NCBI GenBank assembly: GCA_013823325.1
Contig: PNLY01000064.1
Coordinates: 1 to 33,359 of the forward strand
Source of the DNA: Methylobacterium sp.
GTDB taxonomy: Bacteria > Pseudomonadota > Alphaproteobacteria > Rhizobiales > Beijerinckiaceae
Direction of reading: 5' to 3'
Length of the DNA: 33,359 nucleotides
In this document: positions 24,309 to 31,794 of the stretch, one piece after another
Position numbering within the stretch: position 1 is the stretch's first letter
How the letters are laid out: every line of letters begins with the position of its first letter
The notes under the pieces: model-generated
Told to the model about the DNA's origin: nothing
The model's input: the letters and a program-made list of their open reading frames with translations, nothing else
The model's database searches: none
Position numbers and translations under genes: made by a program

Positions 24309-24438
24309 CTGGGCTGGAAGAGTCAACCCGATCGGAGGTTGAGTCGGTCCGATGGCGCTCGCAGGCGTGCCTGCGTGCCAGATCGCAGGAACATGCTGCC
24401 AACGGCGTGCGTTCGTTTCCGAGGAAGTGGAGCCGTTC

Positions 24439-24705
24439 ATGAGACAGTTCTCTATAGCCCTGGCCGTGGCGGTTGGGTTGGCGGGCGCAGCGAGCGCGCA
24501 GAGTGTCCACCCGCCCACCAGAGAAGGTTTTGGGGCAAAGCAGGATTCACCGGAAACAAGACGCCAGCGCACGCCCGAAGCGCTAGGCCCCCACCGTCCC
24601 GAAGCCCGGGGCGGTGCGGATTCCCAGATGAATCGCGAATACGGTCGAAAGACGGAACCCGACGGGAAGTCGCTGACGGACGGCCGGCCGCAGCCAATGC
24701 GCTAA
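24439..24705 (+). CDS. Small exported protein of unknown function
   Basis: 88 residues. A signal peptide (MRQFSIALAVAVGLAGAASAQ, about 1-21) is followed by a hydrophilic, Pro-, Arg- and Gly-rich mature part with no hydrophobic core, so it is probably disordered. The start follows GAGGAAGTGGAG. It lies 130 nt to the right of the LexA box and on the other strand, so co-regulation is possible but not shown. I do not recognise a family. Confidence 0.55.
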   Translation: MRQFSIALAVAVGLAGAASAQSVHPPTREGFGAKQDSPETRRQRTPEALGPHRPEARGGADSQMNREYGRKTEPDGKSLTDGRPQPMR

Positions 24706-25110
24706 CGAAAAGGCCCTGCCGGCGCGAGCCGACGGGGCCGAGAAGATGAGCGGGCTGGGGCGCAACATCCAGCTTGCGAGCGGAGGCCGATATGTCAGCA
24801 CGTCCGGAATCTCGGCTTGGCAAAACAGCCACCGCGAGCGCAACCTAGCTGACCCTTCGTACAACCGGAATGTGCTCGACGACATTATCAACAGGCGCAC
24901 CGCACCATTCCGCGGGCATTCGAAGGCCCCGCCGCGTTCGCCGACGGGGCTCTCACCAAGATGCCCGAGCTCGTAGAAGTGCCAGAGCGCCGGCGGCAGC
25001 GTTCGCTGCCGTCTCAATATCGCGTCGAACTATCTCAAAGATTGCGGCGCGCTACAGCGACGCGCTCCACTGATATCATTAGCGAATTTGTCGCCAAGAA
25101 CTCTTAGCGG
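24706..25110. other. Stretch without a convincing gene, holding repeated hairpins
   Basis: No frame here has a credible start, composition or family. Two related hairpins occur: one at 24712-24739 (GGCCCTGCCGGC and GCCGACGGGGCC) and one at 24925-24950, both sharing AAGGCCCYGCCG and GCCGACGGGGC. On the minus strand the first is followed by TTTTC and could end transcription. A perfect 8-bp hairpin, CGGCAGCG-TT-CGCTGCCG, lies at 24994-25011. Confidence 0.5.
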
Positions 25111-25185
25111 TGGCTGGGGCGCCAGGATTCGAACCTGGGAATGGCGGTACCAAAAACCGCTGCCTTACCGCTTGGCGACGCCCCA
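25111..25185 (-). tRNA. tRNA-Gln (anticodon TTG)
   Basis: Seventy-five bases on the minus strand with an encoded CCA end. The acceptor stem is TGGGGCG/CGCCCCA, and the D-arm is GCC-AAGCGGTAA-GGC. The anticodon stem GCGGT/ACCGC encloses TTTTGGT with anticodon TTG. The T-arm is CCAGG-TTCGAAT-CCTGG, and G is the discriminator base. All stems pair fully. It stands alone on this strand. Confidence 0.95.
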
Positions 25186-25378
25186 ATCTGCGCTGCCTTC
25201 TAGAGCGCGTCGCAGCCGCACGCAACAGCGGATCGTCCTGCCCCGGGGGCCGACATCGACAGCGCGCTGCACTGACCGGGGCTCGCGGTTGGGGCCTGGC
25301 CGAAAAAGATCGCGCACCCCCTGTCCTTGGCTGTTGCGCTGCGGCGAGCGGCTGGCTATAAGCCGGCCACCAGTTGAT

Positions 25379-25455
25379 CGGAGTGTGGCTCAGCCTGGTA
25401 GAGCACCTCGTTCGGGACGAGGGGGTCGCAGGTTCAAATCCTGCCACTCCGACCA
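25379..25455 (+). tRNA. tRNA-Pro (anticodon CGG)
   Basis: Seventy-seven bases with CCA encoded. The acceptor stem is CGGAGTG/CACTCCG. The D-arm is GCTC-AGCCTGGTA-GAGC. The anticodon arm CCTCG-TTCGGGA-CGAGG gives anticodon CGG (CCG codons). The T-arm is GCAGG-TTCAAAT-CCTGC. The gene is followed 36 nt later by a terminator. Confidence 0.95.
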
Positions 25456-25490
25456 AAATTTCCCGAGATCGCCCAAGACCGAGCGAAAAC

Positions 25491-25510
25491 AGCCCTTCGG
25501 GGCTTTTTTC
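25491..25510 (+). terminator. Rho-independent terminator after tRNA-Pro
   Basis: AGCCC-TTCG-GGGCT followed by a run of six T, counting the last stem base. The UUCG tetraloop makes the 5-bp stem unusually stable. It lies downstream of the tRNA-Pro gene on the same strand. Confidence 0.8.
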
Positions 25511-25622
25511 GTTTCCGGACAGATTGGCCGACAGTTTCGACGAGCCCGCCGGGCGTTGGCCACTCCTGCACCAGCCGCGTCCGGCTCCCATGGCCGCTGC
25601 GCGCCAGCAGGCTGACCCGCCT

Positions 25623-27080
25623 TCAAGCCGCCCGGATCCGGCCGAGGAAATCGGCGACCTCGCTGTCGAGATCGGCTGACTGCCGCGACAGCACATCGGC
25701 GGAATCCGCCACGTGATTCGCCGCCTCGCCGGTCTCCTCGGCGACACGGCTGACGATGTCGATATGCCCGCCGGCCGTGACCGTCTCGTCCGCGGCGCGC
25801 CTGACGTTCTCGGCGATTCCCGCCGTCGCCACGTTCTGCTTTTCCACCACCGCCGCGACCGCGACCGAGATCTGGTTGAGCGTGTCGATCGTCGCCGTCA
25901 TCGCGTCGATCGCGGTGATCGCGTCGGCGCCGGAGAGGCCGATCGCGTCGATCTGGTTCTGGATCTGCTCGGTCGCGCGCCAGGTCTCGTCGGCGAGCCC
26001 CTTGATCTCATGCGCGACCACCGCGAAGCCGCCGCCCATATTGCCGATCCTGGCGGCCTCGATCGAGGCGTTCAGCGCCAGGAGATTGGTGTGCCGGGCG
26101 ATGGTCGAGATGACATGGGTGACGTTGCCGATCTCATCCACCTTGCGCGACAGCTCGCCGACCCGGTCGAGCACGGTCAGCGCCTGCTGCGTGGTGTCCC
26201 CGACGAGCCGGGCCGCCTCGTTCACCTGGCGGTCGACCTCGGTGAACGAGTGGGCGAGCTCCGCGGTCGCCGCGGTGATGGCGACGACGTTCGACGAGGA
26301 GGAGCGCGACGCCTGCGATGCGGCGACGGAACGCTGCGAGACCTCCTCGGCGCCGGTCCGCATCTGCTCGGACGCGGCCCTGAGCGAGGCGATCGAGGCG
26401 ATCACGGCCCGGGCGATGCCGGCGATCTTGCGCTCGAATTCGTTGGCGAGGTCGTGCAGGATGCGGCGGCGCTCATGCGCGGCGCGCGCGGTCGTCTCGG
26501 CGACGTCCCGGCGCGCCTCGTCGGCGATCGTCCGCGCCGCCTGCGCTTCGCTGCGCTCCCGCTCGGACGCCTCCACCGCCTGCCGCAGCGACCAGACGAT
26601 CCAGCTCAGCGCCCCGGCCTGGACGGCCACGATGGCGCCATGCAGGAAAGCCCGCTTGATGTCGCTGCCGCCGGGAAACACGCCGATTGAGTTGAAGGTG
26701 CTCAGCGCGAGATGATGGACGGTGATGGCGAGCGTCGCCGGCGGGAAGATGCGCCAATCCAGCCAGCCGGCCAGCACCGCCAGCATGGCGAAAAAATACA
26801 TGTGCAGGTCGGCCTGGTAGGGATGCCCGGCGAAGGCATAGACCAGCAGCATGACCTGGCCGACGAGCGCGACGCTGGTGACCTGGCGCGTGACCCAGTC
26901 GATCCGGTCGATGCGCCAGGCGAGCGTGCTCAGGATCGCCAGCGCCGCGCCCATCGCGGTGAGATTGGACGGGGCCGCCCCGCCGGATGGCGTCCCGACC
27001 AGGAGCAACCCGACATTGACCCACAGGATCGCGACCAGCAGCCTGGCGAATCGCGTGCGGAGCCGCTCGACTTCACCCAT
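25623..27080 (-). CDS. Methyl-accepting chemotaxis protein with a multi-histidine membrane sensor
   Basis: 485 residues. About six membrane helices lie within residues 12-165, with no large periplasmic domain. Histidines sit in or near these helices: GHPYQADLHMYFF (His86, His93), TVHHLALS (His122, His123) and AFLHGAIV (His147). Then comes a cytoplasmic coiled coil (about 168-260) and the signalling hairpin STIARHTNLLALNASIEAARIGNMGGGFAVVAHEIKGLADETW, which binds CheA and CheW. The start MGEVERL is preferred to upstream frames that overlap the previous gene. It overlaps that gene by 8 nt, so the pair is cotranslated. The sensed signal is unknown. Confidence 0.9.
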   Translation of the reverse strand: MGEVERLRTRFARLLVAILWVNVGLLLVGTPSGGAAPSNLTAMGAALAILSTLAWRIDRIDWVTRQVTSVALVGQVMLLVYAFAGHPYQADLHMYFFAMLAVLAGWLDWRIFPPATLAITVHHLALSTFNSIGVFPGGSDIKRAFLHGAIVAVQAGALSWIVWSLRQAVEASERERSEAQAARTIADEARRDVAETTARAAHERRRILHDLANEFERKIAGIARAVIASIASLRAASEQMRTGAEEVSQRSVAASQASRSSSSNVVAITAATAELAHSFTEVDRQVNEAARLVGDTTQQALTVLDRVGELSRKVDEIGNVTHVISTIARHTNLLALNASIEAARIGNMGGGFAVVAHEIKGLADETWRATEQIQNQIDAIGLSGADAITAIDAMTATIDTLNQISVAVAAVVEKQNVATAGIAENVRRAADETVTAGGHIDIVSRVAEETGEAANHVADSADVLSRQSADLDSEVADFLGRIRAA

Positions 27081-27390
27081 TTGCGAGGCTCCTGGCCTGG
27101 CGGATGCAGGATTGCGCCAACGAACCGTCGATGACGAGCCAGGCGCCGGCCCGGTAGAGGGAGGCGGCATAGTCGCGGCCGTCGCTGACGCTGATCGCGA
27201 CGGCGGCAGCGGCATCGAGCTGGAGGATGCTGCCGCCTGCCTCCGCGACGGCGCGCGCCATCTCCGGCTGCGAAGTGCCTGTCGGAAAGAAGGCAGCGAT
27301 CGGCTGCCCCGGAACTGGCCAGGCAGCGACCAAGAACGCGACCAAGGCCATGGCCAGAGCGAACATCAGGCCGAAGCCGATTTCACGCAT
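27073..27390 (-). CDS. Small membrane-anchored protein cotranslated with the chemoreceptor
   Basis: 105 residues. An N-terminal hydrophobic stretch (about 5-25, GFGLMFALAMALVAFLVAA) serves as signal anchor or signal peptide. The rest, AAFFPTGTSQPEMARAVAEAGG onward, is a periplasmic domain of alternating helices and strands with one cysteine (AQSCIRQ). I recognise no named family. The 8-nt overlap with the chemoreceptor gene suggests an accessory or ligand-presenting role. This is inferred from gene order alone. Confidence 0.7.
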   Translation of the reverse strand: MREIGFGLMFALAMALVAFLVAAWPVPGQPIAAFFPTGTSQPEMARAVAEAGGSILQLDAAAAVAISVSDGRDYAASLYRAGAWLVIDGSLAQSCIRQARSLANG

Positions 27391-27679
27391 CGCGTGCCCC
27401 CCGGCATTCGATCCGCAGATAAAAACTGTTCAAAAGAGTGCAGCTGCTGAGCTTTACAACCGGTAAACGGCAGCGATTACTGTGAACAGGGATTCAAGTT
27501 CTCGCCAGATCTGATGTGTACGAACAATTGCCCCCGACCGCAGGACCTTGCCTGCAGCCATGGGTAGAATCGGAGAACCCCCGGTTCCGCCGCGCTGTCG
27601 CGCGAGCAGCCCGTGCCGCGCAGTGGCGCGCGGCCGGCCGCTTCGCTATGCTCGCGCCGCAATCTGGAGCCGCGCTCGC
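27391..27679. other. Intergenic region between divergent genes
   Basis: Two divergent transcripts start from this region of 289 nt. Bases 27415-27480 are relatively AT-rich, with TTGAAC (minus, 27429-27434) as a possible -35 element for the leftward pair. I see no repeat or RNA gene here, and the rightward side carries no clear -10. Confidence 0.4.
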
Positions 27680-27823
27680 ATGACATCCGCCTTCCGCCTC
27701 ATCGCCGTCCTCGGCATCACCATGCTGCTCGCCGGCTGCGACCGCTGCGGCAACATGATGGAGCTCGACATGTTCCTGCAGCCGGTGAAGAAGGCCTGCA
27801 CCGACCAGAAGCCGGCAGGCTGA
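27680..27823 (+). CDS. Very small lipoprotein
   Basis: 47 residues. The signal sequence MTSAFRLIAVLGITMLLAGC ends in a lipobox, LAGC, with the modified Cys20. The mature part is only 28 residues and has further cysteines in CDRCGNMMELDMF and KKACTDQ. It would be an outer- or inner-membrane-anchored peptide. I recognise no family. Longer upstream starts exist but remove the typical N-terminus. Confidence 0.6.
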   Translation: MTSAFRLIAVLGITMLLAGCDRCGNMMELDMFLQPVKKACTDQKPAG

Positions 27824-27849
27824 GCCTTACCGGGCGAGAGCGCAGGCAA

Positions 27850-27879
27850 TAAAAAAGCCGGGGCAGAGCCCCGGCTTTC
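27850..27879 (-). terminator. Terminator between the lipoprotein and bioY (mainly for bioY)
   Basis: AGCCGGGGC-AGA-GCCCCGGCT (27856-27876) is a perfect 9-bp stem with a 3-nt loop. On the minus strand it ends in six T, so it is a strong rho-independent terminator for bioY. On the plus strand the TTTCT tail is weaker, but it could also end the lipoprotein message. Confidence 0.88.
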
Positions 27880-27902
27880 TGATTCTGTGCTGGTCGTCCG
27901 AC

Positions 27903-28520
27903 TCAGCCGCGGCGCTTCAGCACCGACCAGCCCGCGCCGACGAGGCTCGCGGCCAGTGCCGCCTTGATCAGGTCGCCGAGCAGGAAGGGCTGCACGCCGG
28001 CGGCCCAGGCCTTGGCGAAGCCGATCCCGGTCGCTCCGCTCGCCATCTGCGCGCCAAGCGCCAGCCAGCCGAAGCCGAAAGCCATCAGCACGATCTCGGC
28101 CAGCACCACGCCGCCGGCAAGGCGCCAGAGCGAAGCACCACGCGAGCCGGCCCAGCCGGCGATCGCCGCCGCGGCAACGAAGCCGATCAGGAAGCCGCCT
28201 GTCGGGCCGAGCAGATAGAGCGGGCCGGCGGCGACCGGCGGTGTGTTGGTGAAGACCGGCAGACCGAACAGGCCGTAGGCGATGTAGAGCGCGACGGTCG
28301 CAGCGCCGAGGCGCGCGCCATAAGCGGCGCCGAGACCGAGCACGGCCAGCGTCTGCAGCGTCATCGGCACCGGCCAGAACGGCACCTTGACCTTGGCGGC
28401 GGCGATGATCAGCAGGCTGCCGACGACGGCGAGCGCGACATTGCGCAGGACCTGGCTGCGCGGGGCCGGCAGGGCCGCGTTGACCATGGAGGTGGCGGGC
28501 AGTGGCAGCGTCTCGGCCAT
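27903..28520 (-). CDS. bioY: BioY, biotin uptake S-component
   Basis: 205 residues, six membrane helices. VKVPFWPVPMTLQTLAVLGLGAAYG and GPTGGFLIGF are the family hallmarks, and LFGLPVFTN is also typical. BioY binds biotin and works alone or with the BioMN ATPase unit of the ECF transporter. No bioM or bioN gene is adjacent, so a solitary BioY or a distant ATPase is implied. The start MAETLPL follows GAAGAAGGACGAG at adequate spacing. Confidence 0.94.
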   Translation of the reverse strand: MAETLPLPATSMVNAALPAPRSQVLRNVALAVVGSLLIIAAAKVKVPFWPVPMTLQTLAVLGLGAAYGARLGAATVALYIAYGLFGLPVFTNTPPVAAGPLYLLGPTGGFLIGFVAAAAIAGWAGSRGASLWRLAGGVVLAEIVLMAFGFGWLALGAQMASGATGIGFAKAWAAGVQPFLLGDLIKAALAASLVGAGWSVLKRRG

Positions 28521-28565
28521 CGGATCTCGTCCTTCTTCTTCGGGCGCCGTCGACGCCCGGCTCGT

Positions 28566-28597
28566 TCGTCTATAGGAAATGGCCCGCCGGCCGACAA
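28566..28597 (-). promoter_or_regulatory. bioY promoter with a degenerate BioR-like box
   Basis: On the minus strand TTGTCG (28592-28597), a 17-nt spacer and TATAGA (28569-28574) form a plausible sigma-70 promoter for bioY. The -10 lies in CTATAGACGA (28566-28575), which matches the alphaproteobacterial BioR consensus TTATAGATAA at 7 of 10 positions. Biotin control by BioR is therefore possible but weak. Confidence 0.5.
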
Positions 28598-28607
28598 GCC
28601 GGAGATC

Positions 28608-29564
28608 ATGCCGCTTCCGGATGTGCAGATGACCAGCCCTACTCCCGAGACCGACGAGCCGCTCGATTTCGACCGCGACCCCGGCGCAGCCTCGGGCGAA
28701 CTGGTGCAGCTCTCGCCTCTGGTGCGCCGCCTGATCGCCGGCAATGGCGGGCCGATGACCTTCACCGGCACCTGCAGCTATATCGTCGGGCGCGGCAAGA
28801 TAGCGATCATCGATCCCGGTCCGGACGACCCCGGCCATGTCGAGCGACTGCTGGCGTCGATCGCCGGTGAGACCGTCACCGACATCGTCATCACCCACAC
28901 CCATCGCGACCATTCCCCGGCAGCGCGGGCGCTGAAAGCGGCGACCGGCGCCCGCATCGTCGGCTGCGGTCTGCACCGGCCGGCGCGCGAGCTGGTGCTC
29001 GGCGAGATCAACCCGCTCGACGCCGCCGCCGACAGGGGCTACGCGCCCGACCTGATCATGGCCGAGGGCGACGCGGTTTCCGGCCCGGGCTGGACGCTTG
29101 AGGCGCTGGAAACGCCCGGCCACACCGCCAACCATCTCGCCCTCGCCCTGCCGGAGGAGAGCACCCTGTTTTCGGGCGATCATGTCATGGCCTGGTCGAC
29201 CACGATCGTCGCCCCGCCTGATGGCTCGATGGTCGCCTATATGGCCTCGATCGAGAAATTGCGCGGCCGCGAGGACCGGCTCTACTGGCCGGGCCATGGC
29301 GGCCCGGTGCGCGAGCCGCAGCGCTTCCTGCGCGGGCTGGTCCAGCACCGGCGCTTGCGCGAGGCCGCCATCCTCAGCCGTCTGCAGGCCGGCGACGAAA
29401 CGATCGCCGAGATGGTGCCGCCGATCTATCAGGAACTGCCGCCTCGCCTCATCGGCGCGGCCTCGCTCTCGGTGCTGGCGCAGCTCGAGGACCTGGTCGA
29501 ACGCGGCGTCGTCATCTGCGACGACGGCGCGCCGCTGCTGGCGAGCCGCTACCGGCTGGCCTGA
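28608..29564 (+). CDS. MBL-fold hydrolase (LACTB2/RNase-Z-like)
   Basis: 318 residues, cytoplasmic. The zinc-binding THTHRDHSPAARAL, the later ETPGHTANHLA, the FSGDHVMAWSTT aspartate and YWPGHGGPVREP histidine complete a binuclear site. The C-terminal winged-helix-like region (about 240-318) begins with VQHRRLREAAI, which is typical of LACTB2-like proteins. LACTB2 relatives are RNA nucleases; the substrate here is not known. The start at 28608 has GGAG 5 nt upstream. It is divergent from bioY. Confidence 0.88.
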   Translation: MPLPDVQMTSPTPETDEPLDFDRDPGAASGELVQLSPLVRRLIAGNGGPMTFTGTCSYIVGRGKIAIIDPGPDDPGHVERLLASIAGETVTDIVITHTHRDHSPAARALKAATGARIVGCGLHRPARELVLGEINPLDAAADRGYAPDLIMAEGDAVSGPGWTLEALETPGHTANHLALALPEESTLFSGDHVMAWSTTIVAPPDGSMVAYMASIEKLRGREDRLYWPGHGGPVREPQRFLRGLVQHRRLREAAILSRLQAGDETIAEMVPPIYQELPPRLIGAASLSVLAQLEDLVERGVVICDDGAPLLASRYRLA

Positions 29565-29567
29565 GGC

Positions 29568-30344
29568 TCAGCGCAACTCGACAAGGAGCTTCACCTCTTC
29601 CTCGAAGGCGGCGATGCGCTTGGCGTTGGCGCCGAAATCGAAGCCGCCGAGCCGCGAGGCCGAGCGGATGTCGATGCGGCTGCCATCGGCCCGGGGCCGG
29701 ATGCGGATGGTGATGTCGTCGACGAGGCGCAGCACGCGCGATCGCGCCACCGCATCGAGCCGCCCCGCCCCGCTGCGCCCGCCCGGCGCAGCGCCCTCCA
29801 GAACCTGCCAGCCGAGCGTGACGCAGGCCTTGCGGGCGATGTCGTAGGCGACCTCGGCCGGCAGTTCGAGCACGATCGGCAGCGCCTTCGGATAGCCCTG
29901 GCGCTGTGCTCGCCGCCGCTCGGCCGGGACATCGGGCGGCACCCGTCCCTCGCGCGCCGTCAGCGCGACGCGCGAGCGGCTGAAGGCAGGCGGCTCGTCG
30001 ATATCGGTCGAGACGTCGGCGATGAGCGGCAAGGTCGCGAGCTGGAATCCGCCATAGGCGACCGGCGCCAGCAGCAGCAGGCAGAGCAGGAAGGCCTGCA
30101 CGGCGATGCCGATGCCGCGATGCCCCTCCTGCCAGATCCTGACGAAGGCTGCGAGCGCCAGCAGGAAGGCCAGCAGCACGAAGATATAGGCGCCGGCGAT
30201 CGGCGCCAGCCGCTCGACCGAGGGCTGGCCGAAGCGGAAGATCAGCACGGCGAGGGCGACGACCGTCAGCCCGAACAGCGCCAGCCGCCGGCTCCAGATC
30301 GCCGCGCGCGAGATTGGCTCTTCGAAAACGAGGCGCCGGTGCAT
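29568..30344 (-). CDS. DUF1499 domain membrane protein
   Basis: 258 residues. Three membrane helices in the first 110 residues (about 20-40, 50-70, 83-100) precede a soluble DUF1499 domain with YPKALPIVLELPAEVAYDIARKACVTLGWQV and the IDIRSASRLGGFDFGANAKRI signature. Function is unknown for the family. It converges with the MBL hydrolase gene, 3 nt apart. Confidence 0.88.
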   Translation of the reverse strand: MHRRLVFEEPISRAAIWSRRLALFGLTVVALAVLIFRFGQPSVERLAPIAGAYIFVLLAFLLALAAFVRIWQEGHRGIGIAVQAFLLCLLLLAPVAYGGFQLATLPLIADVSTDIDEPPAFSRSRVALTAREGRVPPDVPAERRRAQRQGYPKALPIVLELPAEVAYDIARKACVTLGWQVLEGAAPGGRSGAGRLDAVARSRVLRLVDDITIRIRPRADGSRIDIRSASRLGGFDFGANAKRIAAFEEEVKLLVELR

Positions 30345-30448
30345 CTCTCTTAGGTGCTTGAGCCTCGGCCAGAAAACAAGGGATCGCTTGAAACGGACCC
30401 TGTCGTGCGGGCGACCGCAGGGAGGCCCGGGATGACCTTGTGATTACG

Positions 30449-31786
30449 TCAACGCACGACGATCGGCGCAGTCGCCTCGACGACGCCGGGCACGGCCCGC
30501 AGCGTCTCGATCAGATCGAGCACCTCGTCCGGCTGCAAGATCGCCGCATCGTCGCTCGCGCTCGGCGCCGCCTTGAGCCAGCGCTGGCGCAGCGCCGCCG
30601 GGAGCTCGGCCTCAGTTCCGAAGCAGGCGAACAGGTTCTCGAAGGCGGCGTCGAGCACGATGTCGCCCAACCCGAAATCATAGGGGTAGGACTGGCCGCC
30701 GGCGCGCAGCACGCTCTTGCCGGCCTCGCCACGCACCGGCAGCACGACCGAGGCGGTGCCGTCCGAATCCAGAACCCAGCAATACAGTTTCGTGCCCGCC
30801 TTGCCCTCGATGCGCACATCGAGCCGCCTCCCCTTTGCGAAGGGCGAAGCTGCCGGCAGCAGAGCGAGCCGTGCCCGGTCAGAGCCGGCGGTGGCGGCGA
30901 CATGCTCGAGGAAGGGCCTGACGGCCGGATCGCAGCCCAGGCCCTCGACGGGGATGCGATTGCGCCCGGTCGGTGCCAACACGGCATCGCCGCGGCGGAA
31001 TTCGAGCTCCATCCAGCTCTGACCATTGCGGTCCTGCTCGAAACGCCCGCGCGTCGTCACCGCGTCGCTGGAAGCCGCACATTGTCCTGGCGCCGCCTTG
31101 CGGATCTCCAGCGGCCGAGCGCGCAGGATGCGATCGTCCGAGCGCGACTCCGCGTCAAGCGCCAGCGTTAGCCGCTCTCCCAGCGCGGCGCTGCAGGCGC
31201 TGTAACCGCTCGCGGCGGCAAAGGGGCAGATGTCGACCCGCCTGAGATCGGGCGCGGCGCGCACGAGGTTCTCGACCGCCTTGCTCATCACCTGATCGAC
31301 ATCGACCACGCCGGGCTTGGTCCGGATCGCGATCTCGATCGGCTCGCTCGTCGCCTTGCAGTCGCCCGCCTTGGCGATGGCTTGCAGGCGGAAGCTCGCT
31401 TTCTCCTCCTGCCGTGCCGGCTGCGTGAAGAACACGCTGGCATCGCCGTCGAACGCCCACCGAATCTGCGCCTCGGCCTCGCCGGGCTTCTGCAGATTGA
31501 GGCTGTCGCGCAGCGCCTTGATGCGCACGACATCGGCGCTCGCCGCCAGCCTGATCCGGCCCTCGCTCTGCAGCCGGCTCTCGATCGCCAGCCTGACCTC
31601 GTCGGCCTGCGTGCCCGACAATACCTGCTGGCCGGCCTCGAAGCCGACCACGGCGAGCGAGAGATCGCGCTTGCCGGCGCAAGCGGCGACAGTGTCGAGC
31701 CAGGCCGACAGGGCATCGGCGCGCGCGGCGCTGCTCCCGGCGATGAGCAGGCCGGCGACGAAAAGGCTACGCAGCAAACCGCTCAC
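30449..31786 (-). CDS. Exported DUF4384-like protein paired with the caspase-family gene
   Basis: 445 residues. A signal peptide (MSGLLRSLFVAGLLIAGSSA, cleavage near ARAD) leads to a first part of about 150 residues with a SLAVVGFE...IESRLQ pattern resembling the secreted TolB-N/curli-type sensory domain. The C-terminal half has KLYCWVLDSDGTASVVLP, which resembles DUF4384, a domain often fused or linked to caspase-family peptidases. Cysteines at several sites (KDC, DICPF, YSACS, GLGCDP) suit disulfides in the periplasm. It follows the caspase gene by 8 nt, so they form one operon. Confidence 0.75.
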   Translation of the reverse strand: MSGLLRSLFVAGLLIAGSSAARADALSAWLDTVAACAGKRDLSLAVVGFEAGQQVLSGTQADEVRLAIESRLQSEGRIRLAASADVVRIKALRDSLNLQKPGEAEAQIRWAFDGDASVFFTQPARQEEKASFRLQAIAKAGDCKATSEPIEIAIRTKPGVVDVDQVMSKAVENLVRAAPDLRRVDICPFAAASGYSACSAALGERLTLALDAESRSDDRILRARPLEIRKAAPGQCAASSDAVTTRGRFEQDRNGQSWMELEFRRGDAVLAPTGRNRIPVEGLGCDPAVRPFLEHVAATAGSDRARLALLPAASPFAKGRRLDVRIEGKAGTKLYCWVLDSDGTASVVLPVRGEAGKSVLRAGGQSYPYDFGLGDIVLDAAFENLFACFGTEAELPAALRQRWLKAAPSASDDAAILQPDEVLDLIETLRAVPGVVEATAPIVVR

Positions 31787-31794
31787 GGCTCGGC

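Noticed and set aside
24746..24976. A 76-codon plus-strand frame after the first hairpin
   Set aside because: No ribosome binding site, no recognisable domain and it runs through the second hairpin; composition does not resemble neighbouring genes.
25111..25622. tRNA genes as an integration site for a genomic island
   Set aside because: No integrase, no direct repeat of either tRNA 3' end and no change in base composition on either side were seen.
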